A stretch of 64,000 bases of DNA from Streptomyces sp. NBC_00091. GTDB taxonomy: Bacteria; Actinomycetota; Actinomycetes; Streptomycetales; Streptomycetaceae. Positions 8,874 through 16,960 of this stretch are shown in pieces; the stretch's first letter is position 1, and each line of letters starts with the position of its first letter. The notes under the pieces were generated by a model, which was not told the DNA's origin, searched no databases, and was given only the letters and a program-made list of their open reading frames with translations. The position numbers and the translations under genes were made by a program. The DNA lies in the NCBI RefSeq assembly GCF_026343185.1, contig NZ_JAPEMA010000001.1:1984001-2048000 (forward strand). The letters run 5' to 3'.

Positions 8874-10619
8874 TCAGCGGCGGCCGACGATGCGGCCGAG
8901 CGTGGCGAGGGTGACCGTGCCGCCCTTCTTGGCCGCCGAGCCCACCGCCCCCCAGTTCCCGATGGAGTTGCCGCACTCCGCGGTGAGGCCGGCCCCGGTG
9001 GCGACGTCCCCGGCCGTGCCCTGGTCGCTGCCCGTCGTCAGCTCGAGGACGTCGGGAACCTGCGTGGCGAGGGTGATCGAGCCCTGCATCACCTTCCCGG
9101 CGATCTTGCCCGCGTTCGTACTGGCCCCCAGCGCCTTCGCGCCGCGCGCGCCGACGTACGTGAAGACCTTCGAGGCCTCGGAGGCACCCTTTCCGGCGAC
9201 CTCCGCCAGGAAGGTCCGCCCGGCGGCCCGGGAGGCGACCTTGAGGCTGCCGACCGCGCGCATCGAGGTCGTGCCCGCCTTCAGCCCCTTGGCGGCCGCC
9301 CCGATGCCGGGGAGCAGCCCGAGCGCGTCGGTGGCGAGCCCGGCGATCGTGGCCGCGTCCCAGTCGCCCTTGATCGCCGCGTCGACCAGGTGCGCCCCGA
9401 AGGAGGCCGCCCCGGCGGCCAGCGAGATGGGCCCGCAGATGGGGGTGAGGATGGGGATCATGGCCAGCACGCCCGAGACGGCGGAGATCACGCCCAGGAC
9501 GTCCCCGAGGAAGCCCCAGAACCCGCCGCCCTGCTCCTTGGCGGCCTCGGCCGCCGCCTTGGCCTTCAGGTACTCGAACTGCTGGCCCCCGGCGTCGATG
9601 ACCTTCATCATCTCGCGGTTGGTCAGCAGCGCCTGGAGCTGGTACTCGGCCTGGACCGCCAGACAGTGGTCGACCAGGTCGCGCAGTTCCGGGTCGGCGA
9701 TGCGCTGGGCGTCGTAGGCGACGTCCATCAGCCGCCACATGGTGGTGGTGAAGCTGTAGCCGCCGCCGGAGAGGGAGCCCGGCGGGATCGGCCGGGCCAC
9801 CACCGGGTCCGTGAAGTCGATCAGGGCGTCGGCCCTGCCGGCACGGTGGAAGCGGGAAGCGCCGCCGCGCAGGGTCTGCCGGAGGTGCTCGGCGATGGCC
9901 GTGTCCTCCGCGGACGCGGTGTCCTTCCCGTGGCTTCCGGTGAGGAAGAGCTGGAGGGCCTGGCCCACGGCCGCCTCGGCGCCCATCCCGCCCATCTGGC
10001 CGCCCGCCTCCCAGCACAGCGCGATCAGCTCGGCGAGCCGGGCCCGCCCCTCGGCCGGGAACGCGGGGCCGTTCCCCGAGCGCCAGAAGCCGTCCGCGAA
10101 GGGCAGCACCCCGTCGCCGACGCCGGAAGGGCCGTCGAAGGACCAGTCGATGATCCGGCGGGCGGCATTGACGTTGAGCGAGTGCGTGTACTCGCCGACG
10201 CGCCCGGCGCGCCGCCCGGCCTCCGCCTGGAGGCGCACCGCTCCTTCGTAATCTCCGTCCTCCTCCAGGGCGTTCAGCTTCTCGTAGAACCCGTCCCGCG
10301 TGCCGGAGCCGGCCCCTTCCAGGGCGTCCTTCTCGACGAGGGTGCGCACGTCGCCGTCGAGCCGGTCCATCGCGCTGACGATGCGGCGCTCCATGGAGAG
10401 CCAGGACTTGATGATCAGTTCGATCCGGTAGCGGTCCTCGGCGGTCCCGGAGGCCGGGTCCCAGCCCCAGATCTGGCGCGCGCTGGCCTCGTCCCGGGTG
10501 TACATGTTGAGCTTCGAGATGAGGGCGCCGACGATCTGGTCGCCCGTGCTGATGTCGTATCCGAGGTGCGGCATGGGGTTCCTGCCGTTGCCCGAGGCAA
10601 TCGTGTACAAGGTCTCCAT
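8874..10619 (-). CDS. Large protein with glycine-rich hydrophobic domain, effector-like
   Basis: The 581-aa product has about 300 largely helical residues, then a long hydrophobic Gly/Ala stretch (from GGGFWGFLGDVLGVISAVSG to GIGAAAKGLKAG, roughly residues 385-470), then an Ala/Gly/Lys-rich tail. This layout recalls pretoxin regions of polymorphic toxins and T7SS effectors, but I see no toxin domain, WXG motif or signal peptide. The ATG has an AAGGG ribosome site. It heads a leftward unit with the 210-aa and 65-aa genes. Function unrecognised. Confidence 0.65.
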   Translation of the reverse strand: METLYTIASGNGRNPMPHLGYDISTGDQIVGALISKLNMYTRDEASARQIWGWDPASGTAEDRYRIELIIKSWLSMERRIVSAMDRLDGDVRTLVEKDALEGAGSGTRDGFYEKLNALEEDGDYEGAVRLQAEAGRRAGRVGEYTHSLNVNAARRIIDWSFDGPSGVGDGVLPFADGFWRSGNGPAFPAEGRARLAELIALCWEAGGQMGGMGAEAAVGQALQLFLTGSHGKDTASAEDTAIAEHLRQTLRGGASRFHRAGRADALIDFTDPVVARPIPPGSLSGGGYSFTTTMWRLMDVAYDAQRIADPELRDLVDHCLAVQAEYQLQALLTNREMMKVIDAGGQQFEYLKAKAAAEAAKEQGGGFWGFLGDVLGVISAVSGVLAMIPILTPICGPISLAAGAASFGAHLVDAAIKGDWDAATIAGLATDALGLLPGIGAAAKGLKAGTTSMRAVGSLKVASRAAGRTFLAEVAGKGASEASKVFTYVGARGAKALGASTNAGKIAGKVMQGSITLATQVPDVLELTTGSDQGTAGDVATGAGLTAECGNSIGNWGAVGSAAKKGGTVTLATLGRIVGRR

Positions 10620-10948
10620 CGAAAACCCTTCACCGGTGGATGACGCCCCTCACCGGGCGGACCCCGGGCGGGCCCCTGCATCCTGAAAGCAGGCACGCAC
10701 CCGGACAAGATCGGTCACCCGCACACACGTACGCACCTGGCCGAATCGCCGACGGCCGCGAACACCCGTTCCTCGTACGGGCCCGCCTGCGACCGCGTGT
10801 ACGACTGTGCGCGACGTACGGATTCGACCGAAAGCCCTGTCACACGTTCGGGGAACTCACGAACGCGGCCCGGCCGGCACACGCCCTGCCGCCCGCGCCG
10901 GGAACGCCGTACCTTGGCCCTCCCGACGACTCGGAGGTGCCCTCGCCC
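10620..10948. other. Divergent intergenic region
   Basis: These 329 nt separate the leftward 581-aa gene from the rightward LLM gene and must hold both promoters. I see several CGTACG hexamers and a GC-rich partial inverted repeat near 10648-10678, but no gene and no operator I recognise. Confidence 0.5.
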
Positions 10949-11809
10949 ATGCGGATCGCCACCACCATCTTCCTCACCGACCGCACCGTCTCCCCCACCC
11001 GTCTCGCCCGCTCCCTCGAGGAGCGCGGCTTCTCCGGCCTCTACCTCCCCGAGCACACCCACATCCCCGTCAGCCGGGACACCGGCGCCCCCATGGGCGG
11101 CGAACTCCCCGAGCAGTACGGGCGCACGCTCGACCCCTTCGTGGCCCTCGGCCAGGCCGCCGCCGTCACCGAACGCCTCCACCTCGGCACCGGCATCACC
11201 CTGGTCGCCCAGCACGACCCCATCGGCCTCGCCAAGCAGATCGCGACCCTGGACCACCTCAGCGGCGGCCGCCTCACCCTGGGCATCGGCTACGGCTGGA
11301 ACGTCGAGGAGGCCGCCGACCACGGCGTCGACTGGCCCACCCGGCGCGAACGGGTCCGGGACCACATGGCCCTGATGCGCGCCCTGTGGGCCCCGGAGCC
11401 GACCGCGTACGAGGGCCCGTACGCCTCCGTGCGCGCCAGCGCGGCCTACCCCAAGCCGGTCCGGCCCCCGCGCGAACTCGGCCCCGGGCAGCCGCTGTAC
11501 GGCCCCCGCACCCTGATCGGCGGCGCGGCCGGCCCGAAGCTGTTCGCCGCCATCGCCGACCACTCCGACGGATGGCTCCCCATCGGCGGACGCGGCCTGA
11601 CCGAATCCATGCCGGTGCTGCGCCAGGCCTGGGAGGACGCGGGACGCGACCCCAAGACCCTCCAGGTGATCCCGTACGCCGTCCAGCCGACGCCCGGCAA
11701 GCTCGGGCACTACGCCGAGCTGGGCATCGAGGAGGTCGTCCTCCAGCTCCCCTCGGCCGGGGAGGCGGAAGTGCTGCGCAGCCTGGACGAGTTCGCCCAG
11801 TACCTGTGA
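10949..11809 (+). CDS. LLM-class F420-dependent oxidoreductase
   Basis: The 286-aa protein is a TIM-barrel luciferase-like monooxygenase/F420 reductase: MRIATTIFLTD start, ERLHLGTGITLVAQHDPI, DHLSGGRLTLGIGYGWN and a C-terminal HYAELGIEEVVLQLPS. These segments are typical of actinobacterial F420-binding LLM proteins. The start is set by GGAGGTG 8 nt before the ATG. It stands alone and lacks the CTGAC-type operator found at the other LLM genes of the window, so its regulation differs. Substrate unknown. Confidence 0.87.
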   Translation: MRIATTIFLTDRTVSPTRLARSLEERGFSGLYLPEHTHIPVSRDTGAPMGGELPEQYGRTLDPFVALGQAAAVTERLHLGTGITLVAQHDPIGLAKQIATLDHLSGGRLTLGIGYGWNVEEAADHGVDWPTRRERVRDHMALMRALWAPEPTAYEGPYASVRASAAYPKPVRPPRELGPGQPLYGPRTLIGGAAGPKLFAAIADHSDGWLPIGGRGLTESMPVLRQAWEDAGRDPKTLQVIPYAVQPTPGKLGHYAELGIEEVVLQLPSAGEAEVLRSLDEFAQYL

Positions 11810-11945
11810 CCCCTCTGACACCTCTGAACAGCCGGCTCACGGAACCGGATTCCCCCACTGGCGCGTGTCTGGGGGTGAGGCCGCCTGCCCGGACGGCTGG
11901 TAGCTTGGCCCGTCTTTCGATCACCGCTTTCCTGGGGGACCTCCC

Positions 11946-12422
11946 GTGCACAGCAACCTGCGTAACGTCCTCGTCGCCGCCACCGGCGTCGCGGCCGCGC
12001 TCACCCTGACCGCCTGCGGCAGCGACAGCACCCCGGCCGCCGACAAGAAGCCGACCATCGGCGCGCCCGCCCCGACGACCCCGCCCACCTCCGCGCCCAC
12101 CTCCGCCGGGAGCGCGGCCGGCGCGGGCACCCTCGACGGCGGCTGGATCGCCATGGCGACCCCGGGCAAGGGCGTGGTGCTCACCGTCAAGGGCCAGAAG
12201 GCGTTCGTGGTCGAGGCCGCCACCGGCCTGACCTGCGAGGGCACCACCAACGGCTCGACCCTCGACCTGAAGTGCCCGGCGGGCGCGACCCGTTCGAAGG
12301 GCAAGGTCGACTCCGTCGACGCCACCACCCTGAAGGTCACCTGGGAAGGCGCCGGCACCGACACCTTCCAGAAGAGCGAGCCGGGCAAGCTCCCCTCGCT
12401 CCCGGCGCTGCCCAAGTCGTAG
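11946..12422 (+). CDS. Small secreted lipoprotein
   Basis: The 158-aa product starts at GTG after GGGGGACCTCCC. Residues 1-22 form a lipoprotein signal with lipobox LTAC, followed by a Thr/Pro/Ala linker and a compact beta-rich domain containing a Cys pair (LTCEGTTNG and LDLKCPAG) that may form a disulfide. A -10-like TAGCTT lies at 11901-11906. It ends at a strong hairpin. Function unknown; expected on the outer face of the membrane. Confidence 0.75.
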   Translation: MHSNLRNVLVAATGVAAALTLTACGSDSTPAADKKPTIGAPAPTTPPTSAPTSAGSAAGAGTLDGGWIAMATPGKGVVLTVKGQKAFVVEAATGLTCEGTTNGSTLDLKCPAGATRSKGKVDSVDATTLKVTWEGAGTDTFQKSEPGKLPSLPALPKS

Positions 12423-12435
12423 CGCCGACCGGCCC

Positions 12436-12474
12436 GCCCGCCCGCCCGGCACCCGCCGTGCCGGGCGGGCGGGC
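12436..12474. terminator. Bidirectional hairpin terminator
   Basis: A 17-bp GC stem (arms 12436-12452 and 12458-12474) with loop CCGCC lies between the convergent lipoprotein and DUF4241 genes. Confidence 0.65.
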
Positions 12475-12486
12475 CGCCGCGCACCG

Positions 12487-13740
12487 TCAGATCAGCTCGG
12501 GCATCCCCTCCACCAGCACCACGACGCCGACCACCTCGCCCGCCGCGGACCGGCCCACCCACACGGGGTAGGTGCCGTCGCCGGTGGTCGCGAAGGCCAT
12601 CAGCTCGGCGCCGGAGGCCTCGTCCCGGGTGCGCAGCATGTACATGGAGTCGCTGATGGTCTCGCCGGCGTCCGGGTCGCCCTGGACCAGCGCCCTCTCG
12701 TAGAGCTCGCGGAGCGGCTCCCAGGCCCCGGCATCCGCGAAGCAGCCGGTGGCGCCGTCGGTGTCGAAGCCGAAGATCTCGTTCTCGATGCACAGCCGCG
12801 GGTCGTCGCCCGGCCTGCGGGCCATCTCCCAGGCGGCGGCGGGGGTCTCGCTGACGAGCAGGCGGACGGCGGTGGTGTCCGTAGCGGCGACCCGGCGGCC
12901 CCGCCACTCGCAGTCGTACTCGTAGCTGACCTGCGCCTCCTCGAGTACGTACTCCCCCGGCGGGACGGGGACCGTGATGTGCGGCCCGTCGCCACGGTCG
13001 ATGTCCGGCCCGGAGACGGCCAGCAGCCCGCCGGGCACGCGCAGGGTCCCGGTCCGGCGGGGCTCCACGACGGTCATCTCGGGGTGGTAGCCGTCGGTCA
13101 CCCGCACCCCGGGCCGGAACAGCTCGCTGATCGGCCCGGGCTGCGCGATCCGCGGCGGACGCCAGCAGGTGGCGGGGGCGTCTCCCTCTGCGACCCCAGG
13201 TTCGGCCTCGGCCACCTCGAAGACCGGCGCCCCCGTGAGCCCCTGCGCCTGGGCCGACAGCAGCGGCCACTCCCCGAACGCGGGCCGGACCATCCACCGC
13301 TCGTCCTCACGGACCTTGGGCACGGTGGCGTACGAGCCCCCGACGTCGCCCCGGCGCTCCTCCGTCCGCCGGCCCCTCCCGTCCGGGAAGAGCTCCACGG
13401 TGACCCGCGGGCACTCCTTGTCGAACTCCGCCATCTCCGGGCCGGTGTACTGCCAGCCGACGCTGTACCGGCGCAGCAGCCGCCCCGGATCGTCCAGGAG
13501 CCGCATGTCCAGGTCGTAGATGCGGCGGCCCTGGGCGTCGTAGACCCACAGGCCGACGTAGTGGTCCCGCCAGGAGACGAGCCGGACCTCCAGCGGCGCC
13601 TCCCGCCCCGCCGTCCGGTACACCACGACGTACGGCAGCCCGGCGGCATCCCGCTCCCGGGCCTCCCCGGCGGATATCGGCCGCCAGGGCGCGCGGGCCT
13701 CCACGTCCCACGCCTGCGCGTACCCCACCTCGACGACCAT
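12487..13740 (-). CDS. DUF4241 domain protein
   Basis: The 417-aa protein has an N-terminal region built from short WxxxY/RLVSWRDHYVGLWVYD-type segments and a C-terminal DUF4241 domain, seen as GFDTDGATGCFADAGAW and AFATTGDGTYPVWVGRSAAGEVVGVVV. DUF4241 proteins often occur as immunity or partner proteins in polymorphic-toxin settings, but no toxin is adjacent here. The ATG follows CAGGGAGCGGCA. It lies 21 nt downstream of the ATPase gene on the same strand, so the two are probably co-transcribed from the divergent WhiJ-like promoter region. Confidence 0.75.
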   Translation of the reverse strand: MVVEVGYAQAWDVEARAPWRPISAGEARERDAAGLPYVVVYRTAGREAPLEVRLVSWRDHYVGLWVYDAQGRRIYDLDMRLLDDPGRLLRRYSVGWQYTGPEMAEFDKECPRVTVELFPDGRGRRTEERRGDVGGSYATVPKVREDERWMVRPAFGEWPLLSAQAQGLTGAPVFEVAEAEPGVAEGDAPATCWRPPRIAQPGPISELFRPGVRVTDGYHPEMTVVEPRRTGTLRVPGGLLAVSGPDIDRGDGPHITVPVPPGEYVLEEAQVSYEYDCEWRGRRVAATDTTAVRLLVSETPAAAWEMARRPGDDPRLCIENEIFGFDTDGATGCFADAGAWEPLRELYERALVQGDPDAGETISDSMYMLRTRDEASGAELMAFATTGDGTYPVWVGRSAAGEVVGVVVLVEGMPELI

Positions 13741-13761
13741 TGCCGCTCCCTGTTCCGTGCC

Positions 13762-14241
13762 TCAGCCCTGATGCTGACCAGCAAGGTAGCCGCCACCTCT
13801 GACAGCGGCCCGCCGGGGTGCCAGCTCCGCCCAGACGGTCTTGCCGATGATCCGGTCCATGACCCCCCAGTCGGCCGCGAGCGCGTCCACGATCCGCAGC
13901 CCGTAGCCCGACTCCGCCTGGTACGCCTGCGGCTGCACGGCGGGGCGCCGGTCCCGGCGCGGGTCGGACACCTCCAGGCGCAGCAGGCCGCCGCCGTCCA
14001 GCAGGGTCATGCGCAGCTCGAAGTCCCGCCCGATGACCCGGCCGTGGGTGACGGCGTTGGAGGCGAGCTCCGCGACGAGCAGCCCGGCGTCCTCCGATAG
14101 CGGCGTGCCCTCGGGGACACCCCAGTCGTGCAGCGAGACGAGCGCCAACTGCCGGGCGAGGCGGGCCCCGCGGGGGGTGCAGCTGAAACGCTGAGTGAAC
14201 ACGCGTACGAGGGCCTGGGAGCGGCCGGAGGGTGCGGTCAT
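13762..14241 (-). CDS. HATPase (anti-sigma-like) regulatory protein of a WhiJ-like locus
   Basis: The 159-aa protein is a GHKL/HATPase_c regulator: N-box ELASNAVTHG and G-box SGYGLRIVDALA, with no kinase or membrane part. Such small ATP-binding proteins are encoded next to WhiJ/AbaA-type XRE and DUF397 genes in streptomycetes, exactly as here. The start is ATG 14241 with GGGAG nearby; an upstream in-frame ATG at 14286 would run into the palindromic operator. It is transcribed divergently from the XRE gene and probably in operon with the DUF4241 gene. Likely role: modulating developmental gene expression. Confidence 0.8.
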   Translation of the reverse strand: MTAPSGRSQALVRVFTQRFSCTPRGARLARQLALVSLHDWGVPEGTPLSEDAGLLVAELASNAVTHGRVIGRDFELRMTLLDGGGLLRLEVSDPRRDRRPAVQPQAYQAESGYGLRIVDALAADWGVMDRIIGKTVWAELAPRRAAVRGGGYLAGQHQG

Positions 14242-14284
14242 GAGGAGAAACTCCCGTGTGCGGTGGGGAGTTCCAAGCAAAGGC

Positions 14285-14309
14285 ACTACTACTGTTCAAC
14301 TGTAGTAGT
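14285..14309. promoter_or_regulatory. 25-bp palindromic operator in a WhiJ-like divergent promoter
   Basis: Arms ACTACTAC and GTAGTAGT are perfect inverted repeats around a second short dyad GTTCAAC; only two symmetric positions and the centre break symmetry. It lies between the divergent ATPase (14241) and XRE (14370) starts. The XRE protein is the natural candidate ligand (autoregulation, inferred). Confidence 0.6.
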
Positions 14310-14369
14310 CCACGCTCTGGACAGGAGCCGTCACCGACCGTGAGCATGATGACTCGGGAGGTGACCGTG

Positions 14370-15209
14370 ATGACGGCTGGCGAGAACAGCAACGGTGACA
14401 ACCAGGTGGAACCCGATGCCGACCTGCGGAACTTCGGCGATACGGTCAAGGCTTGCCGCAAACGCGCCGGCCTGACGCAGGAGCAGTTCCGGCCGCTGGT
14501 CGGCTACTCGGTGCAATACGTCGCCTCGGTGGAGCAGGGCCGCCGGCATCCGTCCACGAAGTTCGTGAACAAGGCGGACGAGGTCCTGGACTCCTTCGGG
14601 GTCATCAAGATCGCGGCGAAACAGCTGGCGCGCAGGCGCGGACTCGCCTCGTGGTTCCGGCGGTGGGCGGAGCTGGAGGAGGAGGCGGTGGCGCTCAATA
14701 CGTACGAGTGCCGGGTGGTGCCGGGGCTGCTCCAGACGGAGGCCTACGCGCGGACCCTGATCCAGAACGTGCCGCCCATGCCCACGGCCCAGGAGGCGGA
14801 GGACCGGATAGCGCGACGTCTGGAGCGGCAGAAGCTGCTCGCCCGCACCCCGTACGCCTCCTTCAGCTTCATCATCGAACAGGCGGTGATCGAGCGGCAG
14901 ACGGGCGGTCCGGAGGTGACGCGCGAGCTGATCGACCACCTACTGGAGTCCGCCCGGCTCCCCAATGTGGACGTGCAGATCATGCCGACCGCCAGCCCGG
15001 AACACTCCGGGACCGACGGCCCCTTCCGACTCCTCGAATCCCATGAGAACGAGTGGTTCGGATACAGCGAAGGCCAGCAGACCGGCCGGGTCATCTCCGA
15101 CCCGAAAGACATCAGCCTCCTCCACCAGCGGTATGCCAAACTTCGCATCCAGGCCCTCAATCCTGCGGACAGCGCGGGCCTGTTGATGCGATTGCGAGGA
15201 TCCCTGTGA
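14370..15209 (+). CDS. XRE-family regulator with DUF5753 domain (WhiJ-like)
   Basis: The 279-aa protein has an N-terminal Cro/CI helix-turn-helix (about residues 15-65, TVKACRKRAGLTQEQFRPLVGYSVQYVASVEQGRR) followed by the DUF5753 domain (YECRVVPGLLQTEAYAR, RLERQKLLA, FSFIIEQAVI). This is the WhiJ/AbaA-type architecture. ATG 14370 is chosen because GGGAGG sits about 8 nt upstream; earlier in-frame ATGs at 14346/14349 lack a ribosome site. The stop overlaps the DUF397 gene start (GTGA). In known cases the small DUF397 partner controls the regulator. Confidence 0.88.
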   Translation: MTAGENSNGDNQVEPDADLRNFGDTVKACRKRAGLTQEQFRPLVGYSVQYVASVEQGRRHPSTKFVNKADEVLDSFGVIKIAAKQLARRRGLASWFRRWAELEEEAVALNTYECRVVPGLLQTEAYARTLIQNVPPMPTAQEAEDRIARRLERQKLLARTPYASFSFIIEQAVIERQTGGPEVTRELIDHLLESARLPNVDVQIMPTASPEHSGTDGPFRLLESHENEWFGYSEGQQTGRVISDPKDISLLHQRYAKLRIQALNPADSAGLLMRLRGSL

Positions 15210-15448
15210 ACAGCTCCCAGCTCCGGTGGCACAAGAGCAGCTACAGCGGTAGCGAAGGCGACAGCTGCGTCGAGGTCGCCCTCTCCTGGCACAAGTCCAC
15301 CTACAGCGGCAGCCAGGGCGACGACTGCGTCGAGGTCGCCGCCTGCGCCGACACCGTCCACATCCGGGACTCGAAGCTCACGGCCAGCCCTGAGCTCGCG
15401 GTCAGCCCCACCACCTGGACCGCGTTCCTCGGTGGCGTCACCGCCTAG
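15206..15448 (+). CDS. DUF397 protein with duplicated motif
   Basis: The 80-aa product starts at a GTG overlapping the upstream TGA; GAGGA lies 6 nt before it. It contains two DUF397 signatures in tandem, WHKSSYSGSEGDSCVEVA and WHKSTYSGSQGDDCVEVA, followed by VHIRDSK and a conserved WTAFLGGV tail. A close relative lies at 41547-41789 beside another XRE gene. Its stop codon and that of the convergent gene share the bases CTAG at 15445-15448. Confidence 0.88.
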   Translation: MNSSQLRWHKSSYSGSEGDSCVEVALSWHKSTYSGSQGDDCVEVAACADTVHIRDSKLTASPELAVSPTTWTAFLGGVTA

Positions 15449-15783
15449 GGCGGTGGAATCGGTCCCGGCGCCGCCACGCCCGGGGCCGGACGCCAGAAGC
15501 GCCCGTCAGGCAGGGCCTGACGGGCGCCGAGGAAGTAGTCGGCATCGCGCTGGAACCGGACACCCGGCACGGCGCTGCGTACGTGTGCCCAGATGCTCGG
15601 GGCGACGCGGTACTCGCCGGACACCATCCAGGGGTCATCACCCAGCACGAAGAGGTGCCTGATCTTCAGGTACTGGTCCCGCGAGAGGGACACGGACTCG
15701 ACTATCTCTTCGTCCGCGTCACCGAAACCGGTCAGATCCCAGACGAGGTTGTACCCGTCGGCGAATGGATAGTCGCTGCTCAC
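15445..15783 (-). CDS. Hypothetical protein
   Basis: The 112-aa product from GTG 15783 begins SSDYPFADGYNLVWDLTGF and ends in a Pro-rich tail. It is acidic in the first half, with YLKIRHLFVLGDDPW in the middle. I recognise no family. The ribosome site (GAGGCGG) is close to the GTG, so the start is uncertain. It lies downstream of the serine hydrolase on the same strand and is convergent with the DUF397 gene. Confidence 0.55.
   Translation of the reverse strand: MSSDYPFADGYNLVWDLTGFGDADEEIVESVSLSRDQYLKIRHLFVLGDDPWMVSGEYRVAPSIWAHVRSAVPGVRFQRDADYFLGARQALPDGRFWRPAPGVAAPGPIPPP
15499..15527. terminator. Perfect 13-bp hairpin inside a gene end
   Basis: Arms 15499-15511 and 15515-15527 form a perfect 13-bp stem with loop AGG. 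It lies within the 3' part of the leftward hypothetical gene and about 50 nt after the DUF397 stop, where it could terminate the rightward transcript. Confidence 0.45.
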
Positions 15784-15836
15784 CCGCCTCAAGCTAGGCG
15801 GCGCCCACGGCCAGCCGCACCTGCTTTTACGGGCAC

Positions 15837-16919
15837 TCAGGCGCCGAACACCTCGCCGATGAGCACGCTCTGGACCTTCCCGAAGGCTTCCGCCGCCGCC
15901 ATGAGGTCGAGCTGGGCGTCGCCGGTGGTGAGCGAGGCGGTGAGGGTCGTCCTGCCGTCGGGCGAGCTGAACATCAGGGCGCCCCAGCCCCAGAAGCCGC
16001 CGTTGTGGGTGTAGAGCGTGCCGTGCTCGGTCTCCTGGACGAACAGGCCGAGGCCGTAGCCGTACTTGGGGTGCGGGGTGCGCATTTCGGCGAGCAGCGG
16101 GGCGGGCAGGAGCCTGCCGCCCATCAGGGCGGAGAAGAAGGTGTGCAGGTCCCGGGTGGTGGAGATCATGTCGCCGGCGGCGGAGATCCAGGAGGGGTTG
16201 GCCCGGGTGACGTCGACGGTCTTCCACTGCTCGGCGTCCTGGTAGGTGTAGTAGCCGTGGGCGTGCGGCTCGGGAATCTCCGGCGAGGCGTCCGGGACCA
16301 GGGTGCCCGTCAGGCCCAGCGGGGTCAGGATGCGCTCCTGCATCTCCTCGGCGAACGGGCGGCCGGCGACCTTCTCGACCAGGAGCCTGGCGAGCACGTA
16401 GTTGGTGTTGGAGTAGCTCCAGTCCGTTCCCGGCTCGAAACGTGCCGGCTTGGACAGGGCGAGGCGTACGAGTCCCTCGGGCCGGTAGGTGTGGAAGAGG
16501 TTGTCCACCCACTCCTGGCCCTGCCAGGCGATGCCCGGGGCGGTCGTCCCGTCCTCGTAGTACTCCCCGGTGTAGTTGAAGAGGCCGCTGGTGTGCTGGA
16601 GCAGCATGCGGACCGTGATCCGCCGGTCCAGCCCGTACTCGGGGAGGTGGTCGTCGGCGGGGTCGTCCAGGGCGATCCGGCCGTCCGCGACCAGCTGGAG
16701 GACGAGGGTCGCGGTGAAGGTCTTGGTGTTGCTGCCGATCCGGAAGTGCCCGTCGGCCTGCGGTACGGCGCTCTCGCCGAGCTCGCGTATCCCGGCGGCG
16801 CCGGTCCACTCGCCCCGCTGGTCGTTCACTCGCACCAGCACCCCGGCCCAGCTGCCGGATGCGGCGATCTCCTCGAGGGCCTTCTGCAGTTCCGGACGGT
16901 CGTTCGGCGTGACGGACAT
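15837..16919 (-). CDS. Serine hydrolase (beta-lactamase/D-Ala-D-Ala carboxypeptidase fold)
   Basis: The 360-aa protein shows class C beta-lactamase/penicillin-binding motifs: SNTK (SxxK, in FRIGSNTKTFTATL), DWSYSNTNY (YxN) and THNGGFWGWG (HxG in place of KTG). There is no signal peptide, so it may be cytoplasmic, or an esterase or peptidase rather than a cell-wall enzyme. It starts 41 nt downstream of the DUF4097 gene on the same strand and is probably in its operon, hence under the GCAAC/GTTGC operator array. Confidence 0.85.
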   Translation of the reverse strand: MSVTPNDRPELQKALEEIAASGSWAGVLVRVNDQRGEWTGAAGIRELGESAVPQADGHFRIGSNTKTFTATLVLQLVADGRIALDDPADDHLPEYGLDRRITVRMLLQHTSGLFNYTGEYYEDGTTAPGIAWQGQEWVDNLFHTYRPEGLVRLALSKPARFEPGTDWSYSNTNYVLARLLVEKVAGRPFAEEMQERILTPLGLTGTLVPDASPEIPEPHAHGYYTYQDAEQWKTVDVTRANPSWISAAGDMISTTRDLHTFFSALMGGRLLPAPLLAEMRTPHPKYGYGLGLFVQETEHGTLYTHNGGFWGWGALMFSSPDGRTTLTASLTTGDAQLDLMAAAEAFGKVQSVLIGEVFGA

Positions 16920-16960
16920 GGTGGTGTGCTCCTTCGGATCGGCTATGGCGGGAGGGGGAT

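Noticed and set aside
12483..12490. CCGTCAG next to a stop codon as a possible regulon operator
   Set aside because: There is no CTGAC left half and no promoter; the bases are part of the DUF4241 stop region.
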